A stretch of 64,000 nt of DNA, from positions 1-64,000 of the forward strand of contig DAISVY010000009.1 in the NCBI GenBank assembly GCA_036826635.1. Reading direction: 5' to 3'. The notes below the pieces were generated by a model. The model was not told the DNA's origin. It was given only the letters and a program-made list of their open reading frames with translations, and made no database searches. The position numbers and the translations under genes were made by a program. The stretch is from DAISVY01 sp036826635. GTDB taxonomy: Bacteria > Zixibacteria > MSB-5A5 > GN15 > FEB-12. Numbering within the stretch: position 1 is the stretch's first letter; every line of letters begins with the position of its first letter. This document shows, piece by piece, positions 36,543 to 45,491 of this stretch.

Positions 36543-37503
36543 ATCGTTTTATTATCTTCCCGATGAAGGTGTCAGGATCATTGACGGCATTGCCGATTTC
36601 GACCGTCTGTGTGAGGTCGAGGAATCGCGACTATGGGTGGATCTGTGCAAGCCGACCGATAAGGAATCGTATATTCTGACTCACGATTTCAAGTTCCACC
36701 CGCTGGCGGTGGAGGACGTTATCTCGGAGAAATCACAGACCAAGATCGACGATTACGGGCGTTATTTGTTTCTCGTTTTTAACCTCGTCGATTACGTGGG
36801 TCGTGATGAAGGGTTGAAAATCAGCGAGCTTGACATCTTCCTGACCCGCAACGCGCTGGTGACGGTGCACTACGACGAACATCGGATTTTCGATTTTCTG
36901 TACAGCCGCGTTCAGCGCGGTGACCAGGTGATCTCGCGAGGAGCCGACTATCTCTTCCACGCCGTCATCGATGCCGCGGTCGATAACTATAATACCACCA
37001 TGGACATCTTCGAGTACGAGAGCGATCAGATCGAAGAAGAAGTACTGGGGAATTTCGAAGAAGATACACTCAAGTCTATGTTTACCCTCGGGCGCGATAT
37101 CGTCGAGCTCAAGCGTATTGTCCGGCCCCAGCGCGAGGTGGTCAGCAAACTGTCCCGGCAGCGGTTCGAACTCGTCTCGGAACACCTGACCGCCTATTTC
37201 TCCGACATTCACGATCACCTGATCCGGGTTAACGAGATGGCCGATACGCACCGTGAAATCGTCAACTCCTCCCTGCAGGTGTATTATTCGTCGGTTTCAA
37301 CCAAGACCAACGAGATCATCAAAGTCCTGACGTTGTTGACGGCTATTTTCATCCCGCCGACTTTTCTTGTCGGTCTGTGGGGTATGAATTTTGCTAATAT
37401 GCCGGAACTGCGGTCTGAATATGGCTATTTTGTATCTCTGGGCATTCTGTTGGTCATCATGATCGGGATGGTGTTTTTCTTCCACAAAAAGAAGTGGTTA
37501 TAA
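36535..37503 (+). CDS. corA: CorA-type divalent metal transporter
   Basis: This 322-residue protein has the CorA layout: a cytoplasmic alpha/beta funnel, a long coiled stalk helix (about 150-250) and two C-terminal membrane helices. Between the helices is the signature LWGMNF, whose Gly-Met-Asn forms the ion filter for Mg2+ and Co2+. The loop after it reads ANMPELRSEYGYF. The C-terminus ends in a basic FFHKKKWL stretch as usual. ATG 36535 overlaps the preceding gene's end. Confidence 0.92.
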   Translation: MIKSFYYLPDEGVRIIDGIADFDRLCEVEESRLWVDLCKPTDKESYILTHDFKFHPLAVEDVISEKSQTKIDDYGRYLFLVFNLVDYVGRDEGLKISELDIFLTRNALVTVHYDEHRIFDFLYSRVQRGDQVISRGADYLFHAVIDAAVDNYNTTMDIFEYESDQIEEEVLGNFEEDTLKSMFTLGRDIVELKRIVRPQREVVSKLSRQRFELVSEHLTAYFSDIHDHLIRVNEMADTHREIVNSSLQVYYSSVSTKTNEIIKVLTLLTAIFIPPTFLVGLWGMNFANMPELRSEYGYFVSLGILLVIMIGMVFFFHKKKWL

Positions 37504-37699
37504 AACAACCTTGATCGGTGCGACGGATTCCGGCGAGCGTTTTTTCCGGTTTTATTTTGTCGGGCCGGTTGGTATTTCTTCGAAACACGGGGCTGTTCGT
37601 GTTGTTGTAAAAAATATCGCGGGGTTGAACCACCGGGTGAAAGCAAACTGAAAATCCCGCGGGGCCGGTTGAACGAAGCGGCGAGGTTCAAGGATCGTC

Positions 37700-39325
37700 A
37701 TGAGCGCGAACAGGCTGATCGACCCGGCGAAACTGGGTTATTCGAAAATCTACATGGACTTCCTGAACGGGCAAGCCCCGGCCGTGGATTTCTATTTGTC
37801 CCGCGATCTGAGTGCGGTCGCTTCCGCGCTGGATGGAGTGGATTTCCGGCGTGCCGAGTTGTTGTCGATACTCCACGCTCAGAACACGATCTACGGTGTT
37901 TCGGCTGCCGCCCAGGCTAACATTGATCGGTTGGGCGATCCTCGGGCGGTGTGTGTTTTCTCCGGACAGCAGGCGGGTCTTTTTGGCGGGCCGCTGCTTT
38001 CTCTGATAAAAGGGTTGGCCGCGGCCAGGGCGGCCGAGCTCTATTCCCATGAGTTGGGTCGACCGGTGATTCCCGTGTTCTGGATAGCCGGCGACGATCA
38101 TGATTTCGAGGAGGTCAATCACACCGGTATAGTGCGTCGGGACGGCGAGATTTGCCGTATCGCTTATAATGCGGTTCCCGAAAAAGCCCTGCCGGTCAGC
38201 GAGATAAAACTTTCCGATACCGATGTGCTGAATCAGGCCAAGGCTTGTCTGCGCGAGTGTCTCGGGGAAACCGATTTCACCGATGAGTTGTTCGCTCTGC
38301 TGGATCGTACCTATACGCCGGAGGAAACGATAGTCACGGCCTTTGGCAAGTTCATGGCTGCCCTGACGGCCGACACCGGGCTGGTGCTGTTTTCTCCGGG
38401 TGATATGCGGGTGAAAAGGCATGCCACGGCGTTCTTCAGGATGATTCTTGAGCGTCAGGAACAAATGCACCGATGCCTGACGACAACTAAGCATCGTCTG
38501 GAGGAAGCCGGTTATCATGTTCAGGTCGAAAAGAAAGACAACGCCTCGCACCTGTTTTATAATCTTGATGGCCGAATGCCGGTGATGCGGGATGGTGACG
38601 GCTTTACGGTTGGCGAACGGACTTTTTCCGAAAAGGAACTGCTTGAGCGTATCGAAGATTATCCGGAAAAATTCTCCCCGGACGTGCTCACTCGTCCCGT
38701 TTTTCAATCGTATCTTTTCCCGGTACTTTCTCAGAAGGGGGGAGCGTCGGAACTGGCGTATCTGGCGCAGTTGAATCCGCTGTTCGAGTTGTTCGGCTTG
38801 CCGGCTCCGGTGCATCGCCCGCGCCCGTCGGTCACTCTCATCGAGAGCCACATGGACAGGCAGATGGAGAACGCCGGTATTTCTTTCGAAGATCTCACGG
38901 GTGACATAGAACGGGTAATCAACCGTGTCCTGACCGAAACTTTTCCGTCCGATCTGGACAGCCAACTGAAATCTTTTCGCACCACCGTGGCCGACCTGTT
39001 CGGTCGTCTCGGAGGCGATGTCATTGGTTTCGATCCGCAGTTACGGAACGTAACCGAGCAAACAAGCGGGAAAATCGATTTCATCATAAAAGGATTCGAA
39101 CACAAAATCTTCACCGCGCATAAGAAGAAATACAAGGAAGTGACCGACCGGATATACCGTCTGTACAATACGCTGTATCCGCACCGATGTCTTCAGGAAC
39201 GATGTCTCAACGTCACTTACTTTCTGGCCCGGCATGGTCTTGATGTTGTCAATTGCCTTTATCGCCAACTGGACAGCGAAGAGACGGCCCACCAACTTAT
39301 CAGTCTGGGGGAGTGTGAACAGTAA
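37700..39325 (+). CDS. bshC: BshC: cysteine-adding enzyme of bacillithiol synthesis
   Basis: This 541-residue protein matches the BshC family (PF10079) over its full length. The nucleotide-binding core has FSGQQAGLFGGPLLSLIKG near residue 76 and FWIAGDDHDFEEVNH near residue 125, both strongly conserved, followed by the long C-terminal coiled region. BshC adds cysteine to glucosaminyl-malate, the last step to bacillithiol. The two other enzymes of the pathway follow at once. The 196-base gap before it holds no gene; CGCGGG (37618-37623) can pair with CCCGCG (37656-37661) in the leader. There is no strong ribosome site (GAGG 13 bases upstream). Confidence 0.9.
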   Translation: MSANRLIDPAKLGYSKIYMDFLNGQAPAVDFYLSRDLSAVASALDGVDFRRAELLSILHAQNTIYGVSAAAQANIDRLGDPRAVCVFSGQQAGLFGGPLLSLIKGLAAARAAELYSHELGRPVIPVFWIAGDDHDFEEVNHTGIVRRDGEICRIAYNAVPEKALPVSEIKLSDTDVLNQAKACLRECLGETDFTDELFALLDRTYTPEETIVTAFGKFMAALTADTGLVLFSPGDMRVKRHATAFFRMILERQEQMHRCLTTTKHRLEEAGYHVQVEKKDNASHLFYNLDGRMPVMRDGDGFTVGERTFSEKELLERIEDYPEKFSPDVLTRPVFQSYLFPVLSQKGGASELAYLAQLNPLFELFGLPAPVHRPRPSVTLIESHMDRQMENAGISFEDLTGDIERVINRVLTETFPSDLDSQLKSFRTTVADLFGRLGGDVIGFDPQLRNVTEQTSGKIDFIIKGFEHKIFTAHKKKYKEVTDRIYRLYNTLYPHRCLQERCLNVTYFLARHGLDVVNCLYRQLDSEETAHQLISLGECEQ

Positions 39326-39326
39326 G

Positions 39327-40457
39327 ATGAAGATCGGTATTACGTGCTATCCGGTTGCGGGCGGTTCGGGGGTGGTGGCTACGGAGTTGGGGCAGCAACT
39401 GGCCAATCGTGGCCATGAAGTCCATTTTATTTCGTACGCCGTACCCTTTCGGATGGACCGGTACCAATCGAACCTGATGTACCACGGGGTGCAGACCACC
39501 GCTTATCCGCTTTTTAAGTTTCCTCCTTATACCGAGACGCTGGCCTCGAAAATGGCCGAAGTTGCCCGCAGCTACAATCTTGATATCTTGCATGTGCATT
39601 ACGCTATCCCGCATGCTACCTGTGCGTACCTGGCGGGGGAGATTTTGCGCTCGCGGGGTTGTCGCCGCCCCGCAATTGTTACCACTCTTCACGGTACCGA
39701 TATAACTTTGGTCGGCTCCGATCCGTCGTTCTACGACATTACCCGTTTTTCCATCGAGTCTTCCGACAACCTCACCGCCGTTTCCAGGTATCTGGCCGAT
39801 GAGACCGTTGAGGTTTTTAAGATCACCCGGCCGATTCATGTTGTGCACAATTTCTTTGACCCGACACGTTTCAGACCCGATATAAATCCGTCACGGCGTC
39901 GCGATTTGGCCAGCGATGACGAAGTTCTGATAATGCACGTATCCAACTTTCGACCGGTCAAAAGGACACTTGATGTCGTCGACGTTTTCAGTCGCATCGC
40001 GGAAGCCATGCCGGCCCGGCTCGTGCTGATAGGTGAAGGCCCGGACACTGTGCTGGTCCGGCGTAATGTCCACAAGAAGAAATTGGCCGACCGTGTCGTG
40101 TTTCTCGGTAATCAGACACGTGTCGAGGCGGTGCTGCCGTGTTCCGATCTGTTCCTGTTGCCGTCGGAAGAAGAATCATTCGGTTTGGCTGCTCTGGAGG
40201 CTTTGGCCTGCGGTGTGCCGGTGATCGGGACGGCCGGGACCGGTTTGGACGAAGTGATCGACGACGGGCAAAGCGGGTTTCTTTTGCCGGTGGGGGATAC
40301 GGAGGCCATGGCCCGGCGGGGTATTGATCTTTTAAGCGAGACCGCTCGGCTGAGTGAGTTCAAACAGGCGGCCGCACGGAAGGCGCTGGAGAAATTTAGC
40401 GCCGATAAAATCGTGACCGAATACGAGGAATGCTACCGGGAGGTGGTCGATGGCTGA
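39327..40457 (+). CDS. bshA: BshA: N-acetylglucosaminyl-malate synthase
   Basis: This 376-residue GT4 glycosyltransferase has the features of BshA: N-terminal GITCYPVAGGSGVVATELG, the acceptor-site stretch HVHYAIPHA and TLHGTDITLVG, and in the C-terminal Rossmann half VSNFRPVKR and the donor-binding EEESFGLAALEALACGVPVI. It joins UDP-GlcNAc and L-malate, the first step of bacillithiol synthesis. It starts 1 base after bshC and overlaps bshB by 8 bases, so the three are one operon. Confidence 0.92.
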   Translation: MKIGITCYPVAGGSGVVATELGQQLANRGHEVHFISYAVPFRMDRYQSNLMYHGVQTTAYPLFKFPPYTETLASKMAEVARSYNLDILHVHYAIPHATCAYLAGEILRSRGCRRPAIVTTLHGTDITLVGSDPSFYDITRFSIESSDNLTAVSRYLADETVEVFKITRPIHVVHNFFDPTRFRPDINPSRRRDLASDDEVLIMHVSNFRPVKRTLDVVDVFSRIAEAMPARLVLIGEGPDTVLVRRNVHKKKLADRVVFLGNQTRVEAVLPCSDLFLLPSEEESFGLAALEALACGVPVIGTAGTGLDEVIDDGQSGFLLPVGDTEAMARRGIDLLSETARLSEFKQAAARKALEKFSADKIVTEYEECYREVVDG

Positions 40458-41226
40458 GATGTCGCAACTGGAAATACTGACGATTGCCGCGCATCCCGAC
40501 GATGCCGAGATCACGTGTGGCGGGTTGCTTATCAAGATGGCCCAACGCGGCCATCGCACCGGCGTGCTGGATTTGACGGCGGGCGAGGCCGGGACCTGCG
40601 GTGACGAGCATGATCGCGCCCGCGAAGCGGCCGAGGCGGCTGAAGTGATGGGGTTGACTTACCGGGGCAATGTCGGGCTTCCCGACGCAGCCGTGGCCGT
40701 ATCCCAAGAGAGCAAACTGGCTGTTGCGGCGCGGATTCGCACCCTGCGTCCGGAAATGGTCATTCTGCCCCACTGGGCACAGCGGCACCCCGACCATGCC
40801 GTGGGCGGTCAATTGGGCTACGCTGCCTGTTTTCTGGCGGGATTGAAGAAGATCGACCTCCCCGGCGAGCCGCATCGTCCTCGCAAAATCATTTACGCTT
40901 CTTATTTCAGGAATTACGATCATTCTTTTCTCGTGGATATCAGCGATGTGTTCGAGCAGAAGCTAAAAGCCGTAGCGGCTTATCGGTCTCAATTCGGGGA
41001 TGCTCTGTCGGAAAAGAAAACAATGCCGCCGGGCCGCACACCGGAGGTCGATCCGTTCTCTTCCCGGAACACCGTCTTCTCATCGGGGGTCGGCATTCAC
41101 GATTTTCTGTACACTCAATCGCATTATCTGGGGCAACTGGTTGGTGTACGGTTTGCCGAAGCTTACACGATAAAGGAGCCGGTTCTTGTGGATGATCCTC
41201 TGAAGCTTCCCGGTCGGTCTATATGA
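40450..41226 (+). CDS. bshB: BshB: N-acetylglucosaminyl-malate deacetylase
   Basis: This 258-residue LmbE/PIG-L family zinc deacetylase has the metal motif AAHPDDAEITCGG near residue 13, LTAGEAGTCG, and the second part QRHPDHAVGG with the third zinc ligand. The C-terminal SHYLGQLVGVRFAEAY is shared with bacillithiol BshB1 enzymes and separates it from mycothiol MshB. It removes the acetyl group from GlcNAc-malate, the middle step of the pathway. Confidence 0.9.
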   Translation: MAEMSQLEILTIAAHPDDAEITCGGLLIKMAQRGHRTGVLDLTAGEAGTCGDEHDRAREAAEAAEVMGLTYRGNVGLPDAAVAVSQESKLAVAARIRTLRPEMVILPHWAQRHPDHAVGGQLGYAACFLAGLKKIDLPGEPHRPRKIIYASYFRNYDHSFLVDISDVFEQKLKAVAAYRSQFGDALSEKKTMPPGRTPEVDPFSSRNTVFSSGVGIHDFLYTQSHYLGQLVGVRFAEAYTIKEPVLVDDPLKLPGRSI

Positions 41227-41303
41227 GAACCGGAACCGTATACGGCGGTATTGGTCCTTTTTGCGATTGCCTCAACTGTCGATTGAACATAACTTGACCT
41301 GGC

Positions 41304-42233
41304 ATGAACGTTTCCGGTAGCCAGAACAGTAACAGCAGTATATTTAGCTCTGAAGAAGCCATCGCATCCGGTCTCAGAGTGACGTGGGCGGGTATGCTCG
41401 TAAACGTCGTTCTGATTATCATTAAGCTCTGGGTCGGTCTGCTGAGTAAGAGTCAGGCGTTGATTGCTGACGGTATTCATTCTTTCTCCGATCTGTTCAG
41501 CGATTTCGTGGTTATTGTGGGCCTCAAGTGGGGCCGGAAAACCGAGGATGAAGCTCATCCGTTCGGTCACGGGCGTATCGAGACCATTTCGAGTATGATC
41601 GTTGGTTTGTTGCTGTTTTTGGTCGGGGTCGGCATCGGCTACAAGGCGCTGCATTCCATTTATTCTCACACGGCATCCAACCCCGGATGGGGAGCGATTG
41701 GAGCGGCCGCTTTCAGTATTGTTCTGAAGGAAGTCCTCTACTGGTACACTATTGCGGTCGGTCGCCGGATCAAAAGTTCGGTGATTATCGGCAATGCCTG
41801 GCATCATCGCACCGACGCTCTGACATCGGTGGCCGTGCTTATCGGTGTTACCGCCACCTACGTTAACCCGTCCTGGCAGATGGCCGATTCTCTCGCCGCC
41901 CTGGTGGTTACGGTTTTCGTCCTCAGAGTCGGGGTAAAATTGATCTGGGAAGCGCTAAAGGAATTGATAGATACCGCCCCGGAGGCAAAGGTTATTGCGG
42001 ACTTTGCCGAAGTGGCGATGGGTGTGGACGGGGTGAGACAGGTACACGATATTCGTGCCCGTCTGTCGGGCTCACAGATTTTCGTCGAAATGGATATAGT
42101 CGTTAAACCCGACCTGACCGTGCGGCAGGGACACGATGTGGCCGTTCTGGTCAAGCGGGCCATCATGGAGCGGTTTGCGGATGTCACCCGCGTAAAGATC
42201 CACGTCGACCCGGAAATAAAAGAGTACGACTGA
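41304..42233 (+). CDS. CDF-family cation efflux protein
   Basis: This 309-residue protein has six predicted membrane helices and a cytoplasmic C-terminal domain. The transport-site residues of the cation diffusion facilitator family are seen as ALIADGIHSFSDLFSD (helix 2) and AWHHRTDALTS (helix 5). HPFGHGR links helices 2 and 3. This His/Asp arrangement is typical of the Zn/Fe/Mn CDF groups; the metal is not decided by sequence. The C-terminal domain ends VKIHVDPE. It is convergent with the GYD gene, 10 bases between stops, and lies 77 bases after the bacillithiol operon. Confidence 0.9.
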   Translation: MNVSGSQNSNSSIFSSEEAIASGLRVTWAGMLVNVVLIIIKLWVGLLSKSQALIADGIHSFSDLFSDFVVIVGLKWGRKTEDEAHPFGHGRIETISSMIVGLLLFLVGVGIGYKALHSIYSHTASNPGWGAIGAAAFSIVLKEVLYWYTIAVGRRIKSSVIIGNAWHHRTDALTSVAVLIGVTATYVNPSWQMADSLAALVVTVFVLRVGVKLIWEALKELIDTAPEAKVIADFAEVAMGVDGVRQVHDIRARLSGSQIFVEMDIVVKPDLTVRQGHDVAVLVKRAIMERFADVTRVKIHVDPEIKEYD

Positions 42234-42243
42234 AAGCGCGCCC

Positions 42244-42540
42244 TCAGATTTCTTCGGCCAGTTCCAGAATACGCTTATACGGAATGGCGACCCAGCTTTC
42301 GGCAATCGATGCGCCGTTGGCCCGGCTGATCATCGAGACCTTGGCGGCCGTCTCTTCATCGGGAGCTTCATACACATCCATGAAGTCGAACGTTCCCAGC
42401 AGGCCGTAATGAGCGATGAACTTAACGTCCGGGCATTTCTCGTGCACTTCTTCCAGCCACGCTGAGCCGATCCGGGCCCGGTCCTTCATTTTGGAAGCAA
42501 CTTCCGGGGCCAGCTTGGTCATCAAAACGAAAGTTTTCAC
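42244..42540 (-). CDS. GYD-domain small protein
   Basis: This 98-residue cytoplasmic protein matches the GYD domain (ferredoxin-like alpha/beta barrel; PF08734) over its length: KTFVLMTKLAPEVA, then HYGLLGTFDFMDVYEAPDEETA, where the G-x-F/Y-D core gives the family its name. Function is not known; dimeric ferredoxin-like sensors and regulators are common relatives. The start is GTG 42540 behind a strong AAAGGAGGA. It lies downstream of the selenocysteine tRNA on the same strand, with a 96-base gap. Confidence 0.8.
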   Translation of the reverse strand: MKTFVLMTKLAPEVASKMKDRARIGSAWLEEVHEKCPDVKFIAHYGLLGTFDFMDVYEAPDEETAAKVSMISRANGASIAESWVAIPYKRILELAEEI

Positions 42541-42636
42541 GAAGTTTTCCTCCTTTGAATATGTCAGGAACGCTGATGTCTTAACGGTACAAATCAGCCG
42601 CCGGTTTGTTCGGACCCGGTTGACTGTCGGCTAATT

Positions 42637-42733
42637 TGGCGGAAGGGGTGGGAATCGAACCCACCGGGGACAATACGATTGCCCCCCACACGGCTTTGAA
42701 GGCCGGGACCGCCACCAGACGACATCCTCTTCC
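42637..42733 (-). tRNA. selC: tRNA-Sec (anticodon TCA)
   Basis: This 97-base gene ends with an encoded CCA (42639-42637) and a discriminator G. The anticodon loop is CTTCAAA, so the anticodon is TCA and it reads UGA. Selenocysteine-type features are a 6-base-pair D stem with a 4-base loop (GTCGTC-TGGT-GGCGGT) and a long variable arm of about 9 base pairs (GGGGGCAAT/ATTGTCCCC). The T loop is TTCGATT. The acceptor and T stems add to 12 pairs, foldable as 8+4 or 7+5 rather than the 8+5 of E. coli, with an A-C mismatch at acceptor position 6. SelA and SelB, encoded at 53547 and 54941, are its partners. A promoter ends 7 bases before the tRNA. Confidence 0.93.
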
Positions 42734-42739
42734 GTTCTG

Positions 42740-42768
42740 ATGATAGCAAATACTGCCCCGCTTGTAAA
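42740..42768 (-). promoter_or_regulatory. selC promoter with start at the tRNA 5' end
   Basis: On the minus strand TTTACA (42768-42763), 17 bases, then TATCAT (42745-42740). Initiation 7 bases after the -10 box would begin at base 42733 or 42734, that is on the first base of the tRNA or one before it, so little or no 5' leader would need removal. Confidence 0.65.
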
Positions 42769-42821
42769 TACCCGATCATGGCCTTGGCCGACGATCAATT
42801 TGTAAACGGGGCAATTTGTAA

Positions 42822-42849
42822 TTGACTGGCCGGCTAAAAGTGCTATCAA
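42822..42849 (+). promoter_or_regulatory. recG promoter, apparently leaderless
   Basis: TTGACT (42822-42827), 16 bases, TATCAA (42844-42849). The expected start of transcription is at or next to 42857, the A of the recG ATG, and no ribosome site precedes that ATG. It diverges from the selC promoter, about 55 bases away. Confidence 0.5.
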
Positions 42850-42856
42850 TCAAAGC

Positions 42857-44944
42857 ATGGCCGAACTGCGACTCAACTCCCCGCTTCAGTATGTGAAAGG
42901 AGTCGGACCGAAAAAGGCCGCTATTTTGAACCGGCATGGTCTGACTACGGTGGCGGATATTCTGTGGTATTTTCCCCGGCATTATCTGGATCGCACCAAC
43001 GTGGTGCCGACCAGAGAGGTTAAAATTGACCAGACGATTACGGTAGTCGGTGAGGTCAAGGCCCACGGTATACTGTACGGCAAGCGACGCCGCTATGAAG
43101 TGGTCCTCTCCGATGATACCGGCAACATCGCTTTGCTCTGGTTCGCCGGTCTGAAATACTGGGAGCGACTGTTCCGGAAAGGGCAAAAATTCGCGGTCAC
43201 GGGGACGGTTGGCTATTTCCAGGGTTTGCAAATGGTTCATCCGGAGCTTGAACGCCTTGATGAAACGTCCGACCAGATGGTACACGCCGGCCGCATCGTT
43301 CCGGTCTATCCCCAGACGGCCGATCTCAACAAGATCGGTCTGACGAGTCGGGGGATCCGTACCATTACGTCGCATATCATGGATAACCTCACCGAACGGA
43401 TCAGTGACTACCTGCCGGCGTCGGTGCGGACCGAGCATGGACTGGTTGATTTGCACGAGGCGGTGGTCAAAACTCATTATCCCGACAGCCGCGAACAAGT
43501 GGAGATATGTCGGCGGCGGCTTGCTTTCGATGAGCTGTTGCAGTTGCAGTTCATGGTTTTTCGAAACAAGGCAATTAAAGCGGGCACGGTGAAGAAGTAT
43601 CGGTATCGCCCTCCGGGGGAGAAGCTCAGCCATTTCAGACAGGGGCTGGGTTTCGAACTTACCGCCGACCAGAAGAAAGTCACGCGCGAGATTCTGAATG
43701 ACCTGCAGGGCGAGCGTCCGATGTCACGTCTGCTCCATGGCGAGGTCGGCTGCGGTAAGACCGTCGTGGCCGTGCTGGCCGCGTTGTATGCGGCCGAGAA
43801 CAAGCTCCAGTGCGCTTTTATGGCGCCCACCGAAATTTTGGTCGAGCAGCACTATCGCAACTGGAAGGGGCCACTCGAAGAAAACGGCGTGCGCGTGGCG
43901 CTGCTCACCTCCGGTCTGAGTGCGGCAAAACGTCGAGCCACGGGCGAGAGCTGCCGCCGGGGCGAGATTGACATCTTGTTCGGGACCCATGCGCTGGTTT
44001 ACGATTATGTCGGTTTCCGGCGCCTGGGGCTGGTGATAATCGACGAACAGCACCGTTTCGGGGTTGAACAGCGGGGCCGGCTGTATGCCAAAGGCGAAGA
44101 CCCGGACCTTCTGGTTATGACCGCCACCCCGATCCCCCGGACACTCACTTTAACCCTCTACGGCGATTTGGATATCTCTACCATCAAAACGATGCCGCCG
44201 GGGCGCAAACCCGTTCGCACTGTCTGGCGAGTCAGTAATGTGCGGGAAAAAGTATTCCGGTTTGTCAAAGATAAAGTAGCCCGGGGCGGACAGGCCTATG
44301 TCATTTACCCGCTGATCGAGAAATCGGACCGGATGGAACTGGAAAACGTGGAAGACGCTTACGACGAGCTGTCCCGGGGGATATTCTCTGATTTGCGTTT
44401 GGGGGTCATACATGGTCGTGTTAAACCTGTCGAGCGGGATGACATTCTGCGGCGGTTCCGCAATGGCGAAATCGACGTTCTTCTCGCTACCACCGTGATA
44501 GAGGTCGGGATAGACAATCCGAACGCGACTATTCTGGTAATCGAACACGCCGAACGCTTTGGCTTGGCTCAGCTTCATCAACTGCGCGGCCGGGTGGGGC
44601 GTGGTGAAAAAGCGGCTACTGTCGTGGCGCTGGCTCATCTGCCGCTTTCGGACGTGGCCACGCAGCGGCTGGAGTATTTTGCGGGGAGTTCCGACGGTTT
44701 CGAAATCGCCGAAGCTGACTTGAAACTTCGCGGGCCGGGTGAGATATTCGGCCTGCGTCAATCCGGTCTGCCCGAACTGCGACTGGCGGATCTGTGGAAA
44801 GATCAGGACCTGATGGTTATCGGCCGCAAATTCATCGAGCGCATGTTTGCCGCCGAGCACGATCTTGACAGTGACATGCAAAAGACGTATACCTACCTTC
44901 AGCGGTCGGCCCAGCGGCGAACGGTACATCTGGGTGGAGGATAG
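42857..44944 (+). CDS. recG: ATP-dependent DNA helicase RecG
   Basis: This 695-residue helicase has the RecG layout: an N-terminal wedge/OB-fold region (residues 1-250, starting SPLQYVKGVGPKKAAIL), then superfamily-2 motor domains with Walker A HGEVGCGKT near residue 293, motif Ia MAPTEILVEQH, motif II IIDEQHRFGV, motif III TATPIPRT, motif V TTVIEVGIDNPNA and motif VI QLHQLRGRVGRG. It remodels stalled forks and branched DNA. The Walker A normally reads GDVGSGKT; here Asp and the first Ser are Glu and Cys, which should still bind nucleotide. Length is normal. Confidence 0.95.
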   Translation: MAELRLNSPLQYVKGVGPKKAAILNRHGLTTVADILWYFPRHYLDRTNVVPTREVKIDQTITVVGEVKAHGILYGKRRRYEVVLSDDTGNIALLWFAGLKYWERLFRKGQKFAVTGTVGYFQGLQMVHPELERLDETSDQMVHAGRIVPVYPQTADLNKIGLTSRGIRTITSHIMDNLTERISDYLPASVRTEHGLVDLHEAVVKTHYPDSREQVEICRRRLAFDELLQLQFMVFRNKAIKAGTVKKYRYRPPGEKLSHFRQGLGFELTADQKKVTREILNDLQGERPMSRLLHGEVGCGKTVVAVLAALYAAENKLQCAFMAPTEILVEQHYRNWKGPLEENGVRVALLTSGLSAAKRRATGESCRRGEIDILFGTHALVYDYVGFRRLGLVIIDEQHRFGVEQRGRLYAKGEDPDLLVMTATPIPRTLTLTLYGDLDISTIKTMPPGRKPVRTVWRVSNVREKVFRFVKDKVARGGQAYVIYPLIEKSDRMELENVEDAYDELSRGIFSDLRLGVIHGRVKPVERDDILRRFRNGEIDVLLATTVIEVGIDNPNATILVIEHAERFGLAQLHQLRGRVGRGEKAATVVALAHLPLSDVATQRLEYFAGSSDGFEIAEADLKLRGPGEIFGLRQSGLPELRLADLWKDQDLMVIGRKFIERMFAAEHDLDSDMQKTYTYLQRSAQRRTVHLGGG

Positions 44945-44976
44945 ACGGTCGGCCCGGTTGACTATGGAGAATTAAG

Positions 44977-45357
44977 ATGACCGATCAGAATCAGGACATT
45001 CAGTTTTTCCAGCTAATGCTTTCTCTGCATTCGGCCGCCATGTATCAAATGGGTAAGGTCGTTTCGCCGATTTCCGGAAAAATCGAGCGTGACCTGTCGG
45101 CGGCCAAGAGCAGCATCGATATGCTGGAGATGTTGCAGCGCAAAACGCAGGGCAATCTTGTCGACGATGAAAAGAAGCTCCTCGACCGGATTCTTTATGA
45201 GCTTCGCATGAACTATGTCGACGAGGTGAAGAGAGGCGACCAAACCGATTCCGCGGAGAAGACCGAAGCGGCCGGGGATGCTCCGGCCGGGGAGACTTCG
45301 GATAGCTCGGGAGAAGGTCCCGGAGAAAACGGGGCCGAATCGGAAGAGTCGGTCTGA
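44977..45357 (+). CDS. DUF1844 protein
   Basis: This 126-residue cytoplasmic protein matches DUF1844 in its first 85 residues: FFQLMLSLHSAAMYQMGKVV, then AAKSSIDMLEMLQRKTQGNL and LLDRILYELRMNYVDEV. The last 40 residues are acidic and disordered (Glu, Gly, Ser). Function is unknown; the family is widespread in anaerobes and FCB/Deltaproteobacterial genomes. It follows recG by 32 bases and is probably co-transcribed. A terminator-like hairpin follows. Confidence 0.82.
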   Translation: MTDQNQDIQFFQLMLSLHSAAMYQMGKVVSPISGKIERDLSAAKSSIDMLEMLQRKTQGNLVDDEKKLLDRILYELRMNYVDEVKRGDQTDSAEKTEAAGDAPAGETSDSSGEGPGENGAESEESV

Positions 45358-45423
45358 GCCGTTTTAATTTCCTCTTTCGGAACCGTCTTTCGCGTGTATA
45401 ACAGACAGATGGGCTTGCGCTTA

Positions 45424-45447
45424 GCCAGCCTCCAAAGGGTGGCTTTT
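45424..45447 (+). terminator. probable rho-independent terminator after recG-DUF1844
   Basis: GCCAGCCT (45424-45431), a 4-base loop and AGGGTGGC (45436-45443) pair except for one central G-G mismatch, followed by TTTT. It lies between the DUF1844 gene and the murB promoter. Confidence 0.5.
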
Positions 45448-45450
45448 GTC

Positions 45451-45478
45451 TTGATTTTCAGCGACTTTCGGGTATATT
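45451..45478 (+). promoter_or_regulatory. murB promoter with very short leader
   Basis: TTGATT (45451-45456), 16 bases, TATATT (45473-45478). Expected initiation near 45485 leaves only about 7 untranslated bases before ATG 45492. Confidence 0.5.
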
Positions 45479-45491
45479 CCGACAGGTAAAT

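Noticed and set aside
41232..41262. Hairpin-like GGAACC...GGTCC followed by TTTTT after bshB
   Set aside because: The stem needs a bulge and has only five pairs with a long loop, too weak to call a terminator.
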